Assembly (NCBI GenBank): GCA_020310875.1
Contig: CM035417.1
Coordinates: 92,466,712-92,530,711, forward strand
Direction: 5' to 3'
DNA length: 64,000 nt
From: Ceratopteris richardii
Taxonomy: Eukaryota; Streptophyta; Polypodiopsida; Polypodiales; Pteridaceae
Shown here one piece after another: positions 37,663 to 49,338 of the stretch (position 1 is its first letter; the number at the start of each line of letters is the position of its first letter). Under the pieces are notes generated by a model. That model did not search any database and had not been told where the DNA came from. It was given only the letters and a program-made list of their open reading frames with translations. The position numbers and the translations under genes are program-made.

Positions 37663-38637
37663 TTAGGAAGAATCAAAACTCAAATTACTTGGTAGTTGAT
37701 TGCTGAGAAAGTAAGTCCTAAAGTTTAGGATTCACTTTATGGTAGGAGCTTGAATTTGAATTCCAAAATTGGAGATCATGAATTTGAATTCCAAAATTGG
37801 AGACCATAAAGTAAGTTCTAAAGTTTAGGATTCACTTTATGGTAGGAGCTTGAATTTGAATTCCAAAATCTTGCATGAGTAAGAGCTTAATTTTGGAGAT
37901 CATTGAGAGGGGTTTTTTGTGATTAGTGAGCCCATTATATAGCTCCTTCAATACCCTCACATTGTGCAAATATACATTGGCAATGTCATTGTAATTCTAT
38001 GTGATTAAATACATATATATTGATCACATCTCTACTTCACTTCTTTGTCAACTTCGTCTTAGAATAGTGATCTTCTTAGACTTGGTTCTCAACATATAAG
38101 TGATAATTTGATGTGATTTAAAGTGGAATAGATTCAGCATACTATATAATTCATAGCTACAAATCTTCATTTTCATTGTGATTTTCAATCTCGAGATACC
38201 TTCACATCTCTGCTCACTAGTCTGCATATTGTAGTAGCCCAAAAATGTCGGGATAGTCATCTAACTTGCTAAGCATCATTCTCAATGTACACTTGATCAT
38301 TTTTATTGAAATAACTTGTGATTGGTAGCTATCTAAGTTCATTAAATACTCCCAAAAGGAATCTAATCAATTGCTAGCAAGTTGAGATCACTATTAAGTT
38401 TACTGAAAATGTGTAGAGACCAAAATAGCAAGTCTTAGCTCATAGTTGAACTTTCTACTTATCTATTTTGATCCATTGATTAGAGGATCATGCTCCAAAG
38501 CACTTAGGCGATTATTTGTGATTGTTGGAAATCTCAAAAGGTCTACTCTACTCTTCATCACTTTTTCTTGACTAGTGTGAAGCAAGATTTTGCAACACAA
38601 TGTCATCTCTGGAATCCCTCCACTATGTCCCTCAATA
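37663..38637 (+). repeat. Copia B2 5' LTR (left-truncated)
   Basis: It matches 15686-16600 in inverted orientation from GGAGTTAGGAAGAATC onward. The first part of the LTR is missing. It contains a local duplication of about 65 bp (TTCACTTTATGGTAGGAGCTTGAATTTG appears twice, 37730-37870). Confidence 0.75.
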
Positions 38638-39841
38638 GTGGTATCAAAGCAACATCAAGCAAAATGGGAGGTGGATTTCCATCATTCATTGACAAATTGG
38701 ACAATAGCAACTATCTAGCATGTTCCCTAAGGATGCAAGCTTATCTCCAAGGAAGAAGCTTATATGGATACATCTCTAGAGATGAGGAAATGCCAATATT
38801 CAAAAGCAAACATCAACCCACAAGAGAAGAGCAAGAAAGGCTAACTACATGGTGTGTAAATGATGTTCTAGCTAGGTCTTATATACTAAACTCAATATCT
38901 CATTTCTTATCACCTCACATTAGCAATTGCAAGATCTCCCAAGGGACTTGGGAAGTACTTTCTTCATACTTCTCATCAATTACAAGGGCTAGGAAGAACT
39001 AACTTTGGATGGAGTTCACAACCTTGAAGAAGCAACCAAAGCAAAGTGTGGCTGACTATATGACCAAGATGAAGGATGTAGCTGACCAACTTGGGAGCAT
39101 TGGAGAAGAAATAGAAGATGTGTAGATAGTAAGGCAGATCATAAATGGCATTGAGGCTGATGATAAGTGGGAGTCCTTCACTATAGCAATGGACCTATAT
39201 ATGGACATGCAGATACCTGATCTTAACACATTGATGGGGCAACTCTTCACACATGAGACAAAGCTCAACAACAATGGAGACAACTCTAGAGGTAATCAAT
39301 CTTCTGCCCTTTACATAGATAGAAATAAGAGTAAAGATAAAGGCAAAGATGGAAAGTACCTCTCAAGTGAACTTCACAAGTAGAGGAAGAGGTACTACAG
39401 GAAGGGGCAAAGGAGCAAAGCAAGGGAAGGAGAGATTATACAACTCTTCACCTTGCAATATATGTGGCCTAACCAACCACACCACAGATGAGTGCTTCAA
39501 GAACACAAAGAATCAGAGAGGAACAGTCTTCCACAAAGGAGGCTATGGACAATCCAGAGGTAGATTCAACAATGGAGGAAACAATTACCACCACAACTAC
39601 AACCAAGGCTACAACAACAACTATCAAGGAGGTTTTAGAGATAGAAGAGATAATAACAACTATAGAGAAGACCAAGAAGACTCTCTATTGATCATGAACA
39701 TGATATCCAAGCAAGGTAAAGATGATGAGCATCTATTCTATATTGATTCTGGTTGTTCCAATCATGTGGCTGGAAATGTAGCATTGCTATCTTATCTTGA
39801 AGAACCTAAAGGGAAGCATGAAGTCCAGATAGGTGATTATA
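37663..39841 (+). mobile_element. Ty1/copia element B2, 5' part
   Basis: An LTR homologous (inverted) to that of B1 is followed by a primer-binding site TGGTATCAAAGC (38639-38650), gag (FIDKLDNSNYLACSLRMQAY; SYILNSISHFLSPHISNC; 38650-39400), a Gly/Asn/Arg-rich stretch with a CCHC zinc knuckle (CNICGLTNHTTDEC, near 39455), and the start of protease (FYIDSGCSNHVAGNVALLS, near 39737). It then ends abruptly against copia C in the opposite orientation. It is broken, with about four interruptions in the part that remains. Confidence 0.83.
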
Positions 39842-40822
39842 CATGTGCTCACTCTCAAACTGTTTTCGGAGGTAAGCAACATGAGCCTCTTTCCTTGCCA
39901 GGTATAAAGTGGTAAGTGTATCCCAAGCATCCTTAACTATTCTACAAGAGCGAATGTGAGGAATAATGGCACGTTTGATACACAAGGCTATCATTGCATT
40001 TTCCTGAGCATCTCTACCATCCCAAAAAATTTTCTCTATAGTAGATGTAGTAGGAATCATAGCAGGAATAGGAACATGAAGAATATCGTCATCTTCAACA
40101 CCGTTGATGTCACCTTCAGAAATTGTGTTTGCAAGTGAAATAGGACATTTTTCAACACCCTACACAATATTCCACAATCTGTTTGCATCCAATACATGAT
40201 GCATCATATAAGACCACAACATGTAATTGGTACCACCCAACGTACCCTCAATAGCCAACATACGAAATACATCACTACTTTGAGCCATGGCCATTGATGA
40301 GTTGAACACTTGAACATAACTACCCTGATGAGTCCCGCTAAACATGTAGCAAACTTCGAGGCACTTATATTAGCAAATCAAAACCTGTATATATTTTTGG
40401 CACAAAAAGATAAAATTGTCTGCACAAGCCCTATGATAGTGCATTCAGAGGCTGAAACAAGCTCATATTGTGATTTTGGCACCACATAGAAAAGATATTT
40501 TGATCTCCTAATCACCTTCACTATGCTCATCAAATTTCATGCGATTTTGAGACTGTGATCGAAAGGGTGTAGACAGTGCCCTAGATGAAGCGGTGACCTG
40601 ATCTCATACCAATTGTTGGAGTTCAAGGTCTATGGAAGCATGCAAAAAGCACACGGAAGAAGAAGAAGCTTGGAGCACAACACACAATATTGAATGTATT
40701 ACCACTAGAATGTACATAGATAAGTGACCCATTAGGGTTAGAGGCGTATATACAAGTCTGGGGGAGAAAACCTCCTAAAGAGGGAAAAAGTTCCCTTGGT
40801 GGTCCTAGTGTGTTCACACACA
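39842..40822 (-). mobile_element. Ty1/copia element C, 5' part (same family as D)
   Basis: On the minus strand the 5' LTR (40822-40614) is followed by primer-binding site TGGTATGAGATC (40612-40601) and gag (LGGTNYMLWSYMMHHVLDANRL; DGRDAQENAMIALCIKRAII; SCRIVKDAWDTL, 40345-39842). The gag matches copia D closely in wording. It stops where it meets B2, with the two elements in opposite orientation. Few breaks are seen in the short part present. Confidence 0.78.
40614..40822 (-). repeat. Copia C 5' LTR (about 209 bp)
   Basis: The minus strand begins TGTGTGTGAACACACTAGG and ends GAACTCCAACA next to the primer-binding site. The start resembles the D LTR start TGTGAACC. The outer edge is uncertain by a few bases. 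Confidence 0.7.
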
Positions 40823-41320
40823 TCACTACCTAAATATATCAACAAGCTATTCCACCTCAAATTGCATAAATTGAATGCCAAAATGATGATGTGAATGCCC
40901 CAAATCTAACATCTCAAAAGAGCCATGCAAATCAGCCTTAAACTTAGCAATATGCTTCTCATTAGGACAAGCCAACAACATGTCATCAACATAAAGACCA
41001 AGGATCATAAATACATCATTTGCACGCTTAACATATAAGGTTCTCTCAATCGGATTGTTTTCAAAACCAAACGCGGATCTTTCCATATGAAGCACATGGT
41101 TCTTGCTTCAAAACATATAATGGATTTCTCAATCTACTCAATTTGTTCTCATTTCATTTTTGCACAAAACCACAAGCCTTAAAAACATACATGTCTTCAT
41201 GTAATTCACCATTCAAAAATCTATTTAATGTCCAAGTGATGTACATTCCAACCATGATGAGATGCAAGTGCACAAATGCTAGAAGTTGTCATCACTTATC
41301 TGTTCCTCAAGTAGCTTTGA
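40823..41320 (-). mobile_element. Ty1/copia element E, reverse-transcriptase fragment
   Basis: The minus strand encodes RT pieces: HHGWNVHHLDIK, LYVKRANDVFMILGLYVDDMLL (catalytic YVDD) and SFEMLDLGH. It lies between the C LTR and the D LTR and looks like the target into which D (and perhaps C) inserted. It is old and heavily broken. Confidence 0.75.
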
Positions 41321-41581
41321 TGTGAACCTTTTTTCCTATACATGGGTACTTTTTATTCTAGTGCTAGCTAGAGGTTTTTTCCCCATGTTACCACATACTT
41401 GATACACTCATATGTGGTTGTACTTTTTACTTAGGGATATTATTGAGCTCTTATGTTAGTTCAATTCATCATCAATAGAGAGATCTATTCCAGGCATGCA
41501 TCTTCTTCGTGTGTCTTACTGCATTTGTGCTCCTTGTGTGTGCTTTTTATGTGTCTCTTGCACTTCTACACATACCCAACA
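41321..41581 (+). repeat. Copia D 5' LTR
   Basis: It runs TGTGAACCTTTT to ATACCCAACA, followed one base later by TGGTATCAGAG. Its partner is outside the window. Confidence 0.75.
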
Positions 41582-42627
41582 GTGGTATCAGAGTAGGTGC
41601 AACTCCTCCTCAAGTTTTGGTTTTTCGTGTCATGGCATGCATGCACTTTTAATAGTGCAAGAGCATAGAACTATGAATTTCAATAGCCAAGAAGCATTTC
41701 CACCAGTTGCATTGGGGCTTTACCCCCACTTCGAAGCCATTTGTGCAATGAGAATTTCCATCAAAGTGACTATTTGTGAGCTAAAATTTCAGCATTCATT
41801 TAAGCTTTTGTTGAAGTAAAGATTTTGTCACATTCTTGTTCTTTAGTGAAATGAAGAGAAGCAATGACCTGTTTGACATGCTTCAAGCTGAAGATAATCT
41901 TGATGGGACCAACTATCCAATGTTGTATTACATGATGAAGCATGTTCTTATTGCAAAACAACTTTGGAACATAGTGGTAGATGTAGATCGAAAGACCCAC
42001 AAGTTTTTCTACTTCATAGTCTATTGTTAGAGATGGAGCTTCTTGTTCATGTACTATGGCTAATCCTTCTCCACCTACACACGAGTAGCTTAGATGGGAT
42101 GGAAAAGATGCTCACGATCATGCATTGATTGCACTTTTTGTGAAGCTTAATATAGTTCCACACATTCGATCATGTTCTACATCAAGACATGCATGATACA
42201 CTCTTGTTTATTTGTATGCGGTGTGTAATGACGCATGTGGTGCATACTTGAGGAAGAAAATTGAAGATGTATGTATGTCATAAAATGAGTGTGTGGATGT
42301 GTAAGTGACATGCATCAAGGACTTGAAAGAGCAATTGGCAAACATAGATGAGATTATTTCAAATGCATCACTCATCTGTACATTGTTGAAAGGATTGCCA
42401 AAATCTTTTCAAAGCTTATCCACTACACTTTGTTTTGGTTGCAAAAGATAATCACAATACATATGTATTTAATGAGGTTGTGTCTCTTCTTTTGCAAGAA
42501 GATCAATCTAGACTGAATGGGAGTGGTTTGACTGAGGGAACACAAGCACTTGCTATCTCACAAAAAGGGAAAAGCAAGTATGGTTCAGCTTTGGGTTCAT
42601 AAAATCCAAAGCCTCAACCTTCCTGTT
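41321..42627 (+). mobile_element. Ty1/copia element D, 5' part
   Basis: A 261-bp LTR (41321-41581), primer-binding site TGGTATCAGAGT (41583-41594) and gag (MLQAEDNLDGTNY; MMKHVLIAKQLWNIV; then GKDAHDHALIALFVKLNIVPHIRSC in degraded form) lead up to the insertion point of copia F. The element resumes at 61218. It is old, with many interruptions. Confidence 0.8.
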
Positions 42628-43660
42628 TGTTGGTGCAATTCAACCACCAATTGATGTTTTGGATAAAGACTTGAAGTTAAAGAATGAAGAAAAGATTTGT
42701 TTATGAAGCTTGAAGATAGTACATTATGAGAAGATGAAGACTTGTATACATATGTACATTAGTTTGTAGTTAGCTCACATATACCTTTTGTATGGTCATG
42801 ATCTTGCACATATATGCCTATATATACAAGTAAAAAGTCAGGGAAAGTATGAAAGAGCATGTGAAGAGAAGAATTAGAAGTCAGAATAGACATTAGACAC
42901 TTTTCTAAGCGAAGAGATCTCTCTCATCATTCAAATGTAAAAATTTTCAGAGATGAAGAAATGTTGCACCCGATCTTTTGCTGAATACTCCTTCTGTGTT
43001 TAATCTTTTGTGAAATGATTTTGTACAAGTCTAATTCTATAGTTGATTGACCTCTGTACAAGTTTTTGGATTCTAATTGTGATAACGCTAGGAGAATTGA
43101 GAGTAGGAACATTTACATGTGTAAATGTGAAGAAGTAAAGTTGCAATAGGTGCAAAATTGGATGCTAATGTTTTTGTGAGTTCTCCTTCCACAGTGTAAA
43201 GTTTTGAGCAAGCAATCACTCATTCTTTAATTTGGAAGGTAAGCTACCTATGGCTAAAAGCATTTGAATAAATGGGTTATAATTTTTGAGAGATATGCTC
43301 TAGAAGTTATAGGTGTCAAAGTCCACTGTATAAAAGTACAGTTTTAGACATAGGTGAATTGTGAGGATCATTTCTCAAGATATACTTAATCTTTTGAGAT
43401 GATTTAACTTGAAGAAGATGCAGAATCTCTAGGTGACACCTTGTGCAAACTTTTACCAAAAACTTTACACATTTGATCAATCAATGAATGAGTTATGTGC
43501 AACATACTTTCCGAGTATTAGCTCTCTTCACAGTTTGTTCAAGATTTTGATAATCTAGTATTCATCCTCCAAATTGGTAAAGGTTTTAAGTTTTTCTTGA
43601 TATATAGATGCTCTAACATCAAGGATAACTTTTTCTTTTGGAGATTAACACTCTCCATCA
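42628..43660 (+). repeat. Copia F 5' LTR
   Basis: TGTTGGTGCAATTC to CTCTCCATCA (1033 bp), followed by a primer-binding site TGATATCAGAGC at 43662-43673. It includes a TATA-like CCTATATATAC near 42820. Confidence 0.9.
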
Positions 43661-43882
43661 GTGATATCAGAGCAGGAATTATCAAAATAGAAGAAAGGAG
43701 GACCCCAATTGCTGCAGTCATACAGAACTCAACACTTGAAGGTTCAAAAGGTGAAAGTTTGAAGTGAAAGCTTGAGAAGGAGGCATGAACCTATCAAGAA
43801 GATCAAAAGGAACTTCATTCAAATTAAAGGTATATTTATTCCTCATAAAGATTGAAGAATTTAATACATAGGTGAAGAAAGG

Positions 43883-46800
43883 ATGGGAGATTCTCTTGAG
43901 ATAGAGAAATTGGATAGAGAAAACTATCAAGCATGGTCAATGAGGATGGAAGCTCATCTCATGAGCAAAGACTTGATTGGTTACATTATAGGTGAAGAAG
44001 AAAAACCACAATTCAGAGATCCTAGTGTGCCAACTAGGGATGAGCTCTCAGACCTGAAGACTTGGATGAAGAAGGATGCTCAAGCAAGAAGCATTATCTA
44101 CATGGGAGTCAATGACTACTTGCTACATCATATTAGAGGTCTTGAAAGTGCAAGTGATATATGGAATGCTTTGGAGGAGCATTTCCAAAACACTGCAAAG
44201 TCAAGGAAGGCGTATTTGTGGGAAGAGTTTACCACATTCAAGAAGAAGGCCTCTCAATCCATTTCTCATTATGTAACAAGGATGAAGGACATTGCAGATG
44301 CATTAGGAGCAGTTGATGAAGATATAGAGGAGGATAAATTGGTAAGGCAAATCCTCACAGGTTTGAGAGGAGATGAGAAATGGAAGCCATGCATTTTGTC
44401 TACTGAATTGTCACTAGATCATTTCACTCCTGATTTAAATCAGTTGCTAGGACACATGCTAACTTTTGAGGAGGATGTTAAAGGTGATGGTGATAAGAGT
44501 GTAGGTCAAGCAATGTATCCAAAGGATAAAAAGAAGAATAGCAAAGGCAAGCAACAAGCAAATGAAGAAGAAGGTACAACTAGCCAAGCCAACTTCCTAA
44601 GAGGAAGAGAAGATGGCAAAGGTAGAGGTAGAGGCAATAAAGATGGAGCCAAAGCTTGTTGGATTTGTGGTCAGACAAATCATTTAACTCATGATTGTTG
44701 GCATAATAATCAGAATAATGGAGGATATAATCAGAATTTTAATTCAAGAGGAAGAGGTGGCAAAAACCAAAGAGGTAATTTCAGAGGTAGAGGTAGTAGA
44801 GGTTACTTTGGAAGAAATGCAGGTAGAGGTTTCCAAAGTCAATCCTACAACAATACCTACTATAATTATGCTTCAGATCAGAAGGAGTATTCAACCTTGA
44901 TTATGAATGCAAATTGTGAAAGAGAAAGTGAAGATCAAAGAGTTTTCTACATTGACTCAGGGTGTAGCAATCATCTGAGTGGTAACATAGCCTTGATGAC
45001 TGATTTGGAGAATAAGGTAACTAATCATGTAGTTCAAACATGTGACAATACAAAGCACAATGTGAAGTCAATTGGATGAGTGAAGGCCAAGGATGGAAGT
45101 ACTCTTCTGAGTAAGGTCTTGTATGTTCCTACAATTCCAAAGAATCTGATTAGTGTTTGAAAAAGATTATGAAGTAAGGTTCACTAATGATGGAGTTTTT
45201 GTGCAAGACCCTAGCAATGGGTAGAAACAAATTGTTTGAGAGAAGAAGGAAGGAAGACTCTTCACATTGAAGATTCAAGGTAATGTTGGTCATGCCTTGT
45301 TCACTTATGGAGAACATAAGATCCCTGAGTTAGATCTTTGGCATAAGAGGCTTGGACATTTCAACGAAAGAGGTATTAAGGATATGGTTAACAATGGTTC
45401 AGTGCTTGGATTGCCTAATGTTGCAGGTCAACATATGACATATAGATTTGAGGCATGTTAATTAGGTAAGGCTCATAAGCAATCATACAATAAGCATGGA
45501 TTTATGTATTCAGAGAAGCTTGAATTAGTACACACAAGTGTGTGGGGTCCATCAAAGGATTTCAGTATAAATGGTTCAAGATATTATGTGATTTATGTTG
45601 ATGATGCTGCCAAGTGGATCACTATCTATGTGATCAAACATAAATCAGAGGTATTTAATACATTTAAACATTATCATGTATATGCAGAAAGAATCACAAG
45701 TCAAAAATTGAAGAAGCTAAGGTCAGATGGAGGGGGAGAGTATTTCTCTAATGAGTTTAGTGATTACGTATGGAATGTAGGTATAAAAAGGGAAGTTACT
45801 TGTAGGTACTCTCCTCAACAAAATGGTGTAGCAGAAAGGAGAAACAGAACTCTTGTTAAGTTTGCAAGATCCATGATGAAGGAGAAAAATGTTCCAAATT
45901 ATTTGTGGGCTGAGGCTGTAAATATAGCTACATATTTGTTCAATAGGTTACCATGTAAAGCTTTGCAGGGTATGACACCATATGAGGCACGGTGGGGTAA
46001 GACACCTACCTTAGATCATTGCAAAATATTTGGATGTTTGGCCTATGCATATGTGCCATCTCAATTGGGGCATAAAGATAGAACCTAAAGCTGAAAAGTA
46101 TGTGTTCATATGATATGATGATAAGCAAATGGGATATGGATTGTGGAGTCCATCCACAAAACAATTCCTTGTATCAAAGGATGTTACATTTGATGAGCAA
46201 GGTACTTGGTATGTAGGTACAATCAATATTCATGCAGGTGATGAAGAAGTTGTGCATCAGAAGAAAGGTAAATCAAAGGTTCATATATTTGCTGAAGAAG
46301 AGAACAATGAAGTACAAGTTGAAGTTGAAGAAGTGCTAACATTTGATCCAAAATGTGATGAACCAGAAACTTCAAGAAGTGGAGAACTCAAAAGGTCATC
46401 AAGAGACAAATGGCAACCTACAAGGTATAGCTATGATACTTCTTTTTTGACTAATAAAGACTATGCTTGCATGGTGAAAGCAGATGAAGACCCTTCTACA
46501 TATGAAGAGGCAAAAGGTAAGGAAAATTGGGAGAAAGCTATGCAGGAAGAGTATGATGCATTAATAGAAAATGAGACTTGGGATTTGGTTCCTAAACCAA
46601 ATAGTCAGAAGATCATTCGATGCAAATGTGTCTACAAAACCAAGAGGTATGCAAATGGAAGTGTGTCTAGGTATAAAGCTAGACTTGTTGTGAAAGGGTA
46701 TGCTCAAACATATGGTATAGATTTGATGAGTCCTATAGTCCCATGGCAAAGATGACAACCATCAGAACATGCATAGCCATTGCTGCATGTAATGGTTGGA

Positions 46801-47026
46801 GGTTATGTCAATTGGATGTGAAAAATACCTTTCTAAATGGTTATATTTCAAATGATGTTTTCATGGAGCAACCACAAGGATTCAGAGATTAAAGATATCC
46901 AGAATACGTATGTAAGGTTAAGAGAGCTTTGTATGGTTTGAAGCAGGCCCCAAGGGCATCGTATTATAGACTTGTGAAGTTGTTGAAGGAACTTGGTTTT
47001 GAAGTATCTAAAGCAGATAGTAGCTT
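43883..47026 (+). pseudogene. Copia F gag, protease, integrase and start of RT
   Basis: gag (IEKLDRENYQAWSMRMEAHL; ARSIIYMGVNDYLLHHIRGL), a Gly/Arg-rich region with zinc knuckle CWICGQTNHLTHDC near 44670, and protease start FYIDSGCSNHLSGNIALMTD near 44950. Then come GAG-pre-integrase (LDLWHKRLGHFNERGIKDMV), the integrase core (LVHTSVWGPSKD; KLRSDGGGEYFSNEF; YSPQQNGVAERRNRTL) to about 46088, and the beginning of RT (RCKCVYKTKRYANGSVSRYK; LYGLKQAPRASYYRL). Typical copia order. The integrase residues D, D and E of the catalytic triad are recognisable. Treated as a fossil with several interruptions. Confidence 0.85.
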
Positions 47027-48079
47027 TGTTAGAGGAGCCGACAAACCAGGACGGATGAACCCAGACAGATGCCTTAAATGTGAAAGTGGCTGGACGGCCG
47101 CCGAACAAGGACAAGAGTACGAGGACAGGGAGCTTAAATAAAAAGGAGAATCTTTCAGGGAACGTGCAGGTAACTGCAGAAGAGCAAACCCTTGTAAAAA
47201 ATCCTCTATTTAAGGCAATGAAAAGAAAGAGCAGGCAGTCCCTGTTTTTGGGGGAATGGTAGTGTGCTGTCTGATTAAGTCTCGCTGAGATCGTTATCAC
47301 GTCTTGTGTGCGCGTATATGTTGTTGAAGGGATAAGTTCCGCTTGAACCGTTCCGCCTGTATTCCTACTAGTCGAGTATACTCACCTTAATACGGGAAGA
47401 TGAATCAGCTGTAGTGTGTGGCGAATCTGTTCGGTGATGGTTAAGTAGGATTCTGAGTACGATCAGTGTGGTATGTTATCTGTTAGTTCTTCTGTGAAGT
47501 AAGTAGTGCGAAGAGTAACCTCGAACTAATTGTCTGTAGATTCTTTGTAAGCCACTGAATTCGTTATCGCATCTTATATTTGTTGTTTACCCCAACTGCG
47601 GGAAAGATTAGTAACCGTGTGATTAGAACAGCGCTGATTTGTGGTTGATGGGTTATCACGAGGAGATTACTGTTCGAATTCGCGTGACCTTAAGGTATAA
47701 TGTCTAGTTGGCACACCTACCTACCTTGAAGAAGTACGAATCAGGTGGTCTTTGAAGTACCTTTTGTGTGAGGAGTACGTAATCGGCCCGCTAACCTCAG
47801 TCCTGAAGTTCTAATGCCAATACGCTGAACAGACTTCCATTGTTCAGGGACGGATACTGAGCTAAGGACGGAATGACCATAAGATTGTGTGTTAAATTGG
47901 GAAATTAGTACAGGGCCTCTGTTTAACAGACCCCTACCACTCCCAAGAACCCACGTGACTCAGAGAGGGATTGCGGTTAGAAGTAATTGAAAACCAATTG
48001 AACGGGAAGTATCTGAATCGAAAGTAGAGTAACGCTTAAGCCCATAAACGAGTATCAGTTGAACCATTAACAATTAACA
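47027..48079 (+). repeat. G2 5' LTR
   Basis: 1053 bp; TG...CA ends; followed two bases later by the primer-binding site. Confidence 0.93.
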
Positions 48080-48384
48080 TTTGGCGCCGTCTGTGGGAAT
48101 GTGGAAACTGTTTACCAGTCTCTACGGTAAAGTAGCATTTGATTACGAATTACTTGTGAGAAAGTGGCATTAAAGTGCTAAGCGGTTTGTAAGAAGCAAA
48201 CATCCAGTAACATTTGATTTACTGACAGTAGCAACAGACCCAGATTGTTGCAAACTGCTCAGATAGTATCACTGGGCAATGATACATGCCGGTTACTCGG
48301 TCTGGTGAAACGTATCCTAGGACCCAGACGACGGGAACAAAAAAAACAACTCTAGGAGAAGAAGTTATAACGTGACCTGACTCA
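48080..48384 (+). other. G2 primer-binding site and leader
   Basis: TGGCGCCGTCTGTGGG at 48082-48097 is a standard plant gypsy primer-binding sequence. The rest of the leader to the gag start shows no other feature. Confidence 0.8.
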
Positions 48385-49302
48385 GTGGTCGAACAAGTTA
48401 AGGACGCTAGAATTAATTCCGGTCATATTCCGGTAGAACGATCAGCACCTTTGGTACATGCTGGTGTCACCTCGACCCAGCCTAACCAAAGTATAGTAAT
48501 TCTAGAATCTATCAAGACGCCGCTGGAGATTAGACAAACTCTAGGAAAAGGAATCAATACAAGCAAAAAAACGCTACAGTCTGGTAGACTGTCAGCTCAT
48601 TCCGGTGATATTCCGGTAATAGAAACACCAACTGGTGGTCAAGGATTAGCATTTTTTGCAGAATCCTCAGCTAGACCCGCGTGTCTGGAAGAAATATTTC
48701 GGATATTAGACATCCAGAAAGAGGGAGACCTATTCGAAGCTGAGGACCGAAGTATCCTGCGCAAAAACAATACACCGGAAGGCACGCCATCCGGCGACTC
48801 AGATTCTGACAGTTCAACTAAGCAACCTCAAAATACAGAAGAAGGACCGGAGACACCCACGATGGACGGACAACAACAACAACAACAGTTAGGTCAACCG
48901 AGGCCGCCCCCAACAGGAGTAACCTACACGAAATTCGGTGGGTTCCCAGGAGATGACCCAGACGCTCATGTACGAACTTTTGAGATAAGTTATGCAGTAC
49001 TTAACCACCCACCAGATCAGGCGTACAAGGCCATTGTTTTTCAAGCTACTCTGGTCAATGAAGCGGCTAGATGGCTTACGGAATACGACATTAATCATTT
49101 TTGCACCTATGATGCAGTACGCGATGCCTTTCTACAACGATTCAGACTTAAGAAGAATCCTGCTGAAATCTTTGAGTATCTACAGAGCAACCGACAGAAG
49201 GCAAATCAGACTGTCCAGGAATACGCTACTCTCTTCAGAACACATCTGCGGCAGATACCACAGGCACATGCTAATTTACCTGACGATGTCATCTCTCAAT
49301 GA
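48385..49302 (+). CDS. gag: G2 gag ORF
   Basis: 305 codons. A disordered, Gln- and Pro-rich N-terminal half is followed by the retrotransposon capsid core: FGGFPGDDPDAHVRTFEISY, then FQATLVNEAARWLTEY, VRDAFLQRFRLKKNPAEIFE and VQEYATLFRTHLRQIP. This is the capsid protein. pol lies immediately downstream. The zinc knuckles are at the head of the pol frame. Confidence 0.88.
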   Translation: MVEQVKDARINSGHIPVERSAPLVHAGVTSTQPNQSIVILESIKTPLEIRQTLGKGINTSKKTLQSGRLSAHSGDIPVIETPTGGQGLAFFAESSARPACLEEIFRILDIQKEGDLFEAEDRSILRKNNTPEGTPSGDSDSDSSTKQPQNTEEGPETPTMDGQQQQQQLGQPRPPPTGVTYTKFGGFPGDDPDAHVRTFEISYAVLNHPPDQAYKAIVFQATLVNEAARWLTEYDINHFCTYDAVRDAFLQRFRLKKNPAEIFEYLQSNRQKANQTVQEYATLFRTHLRQIPQAHANLPDDVISQ

Positions 49303-49338
49303 TTTATCAATGGACTAACCCCACAACTGAAGCAGATT

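Noticed and set aside
41496-41819. A 107-codon ORF as a gene
   Set aside because: It spans the copia D LTR end, primer-binding site and leader, so it is a chance open frame.
46848-47300. ORF on minus strand, repeated at 58021-58470
   Set aside because: Both are antisense readings across the G2 LTR starts and repeat only because the LTRs do.
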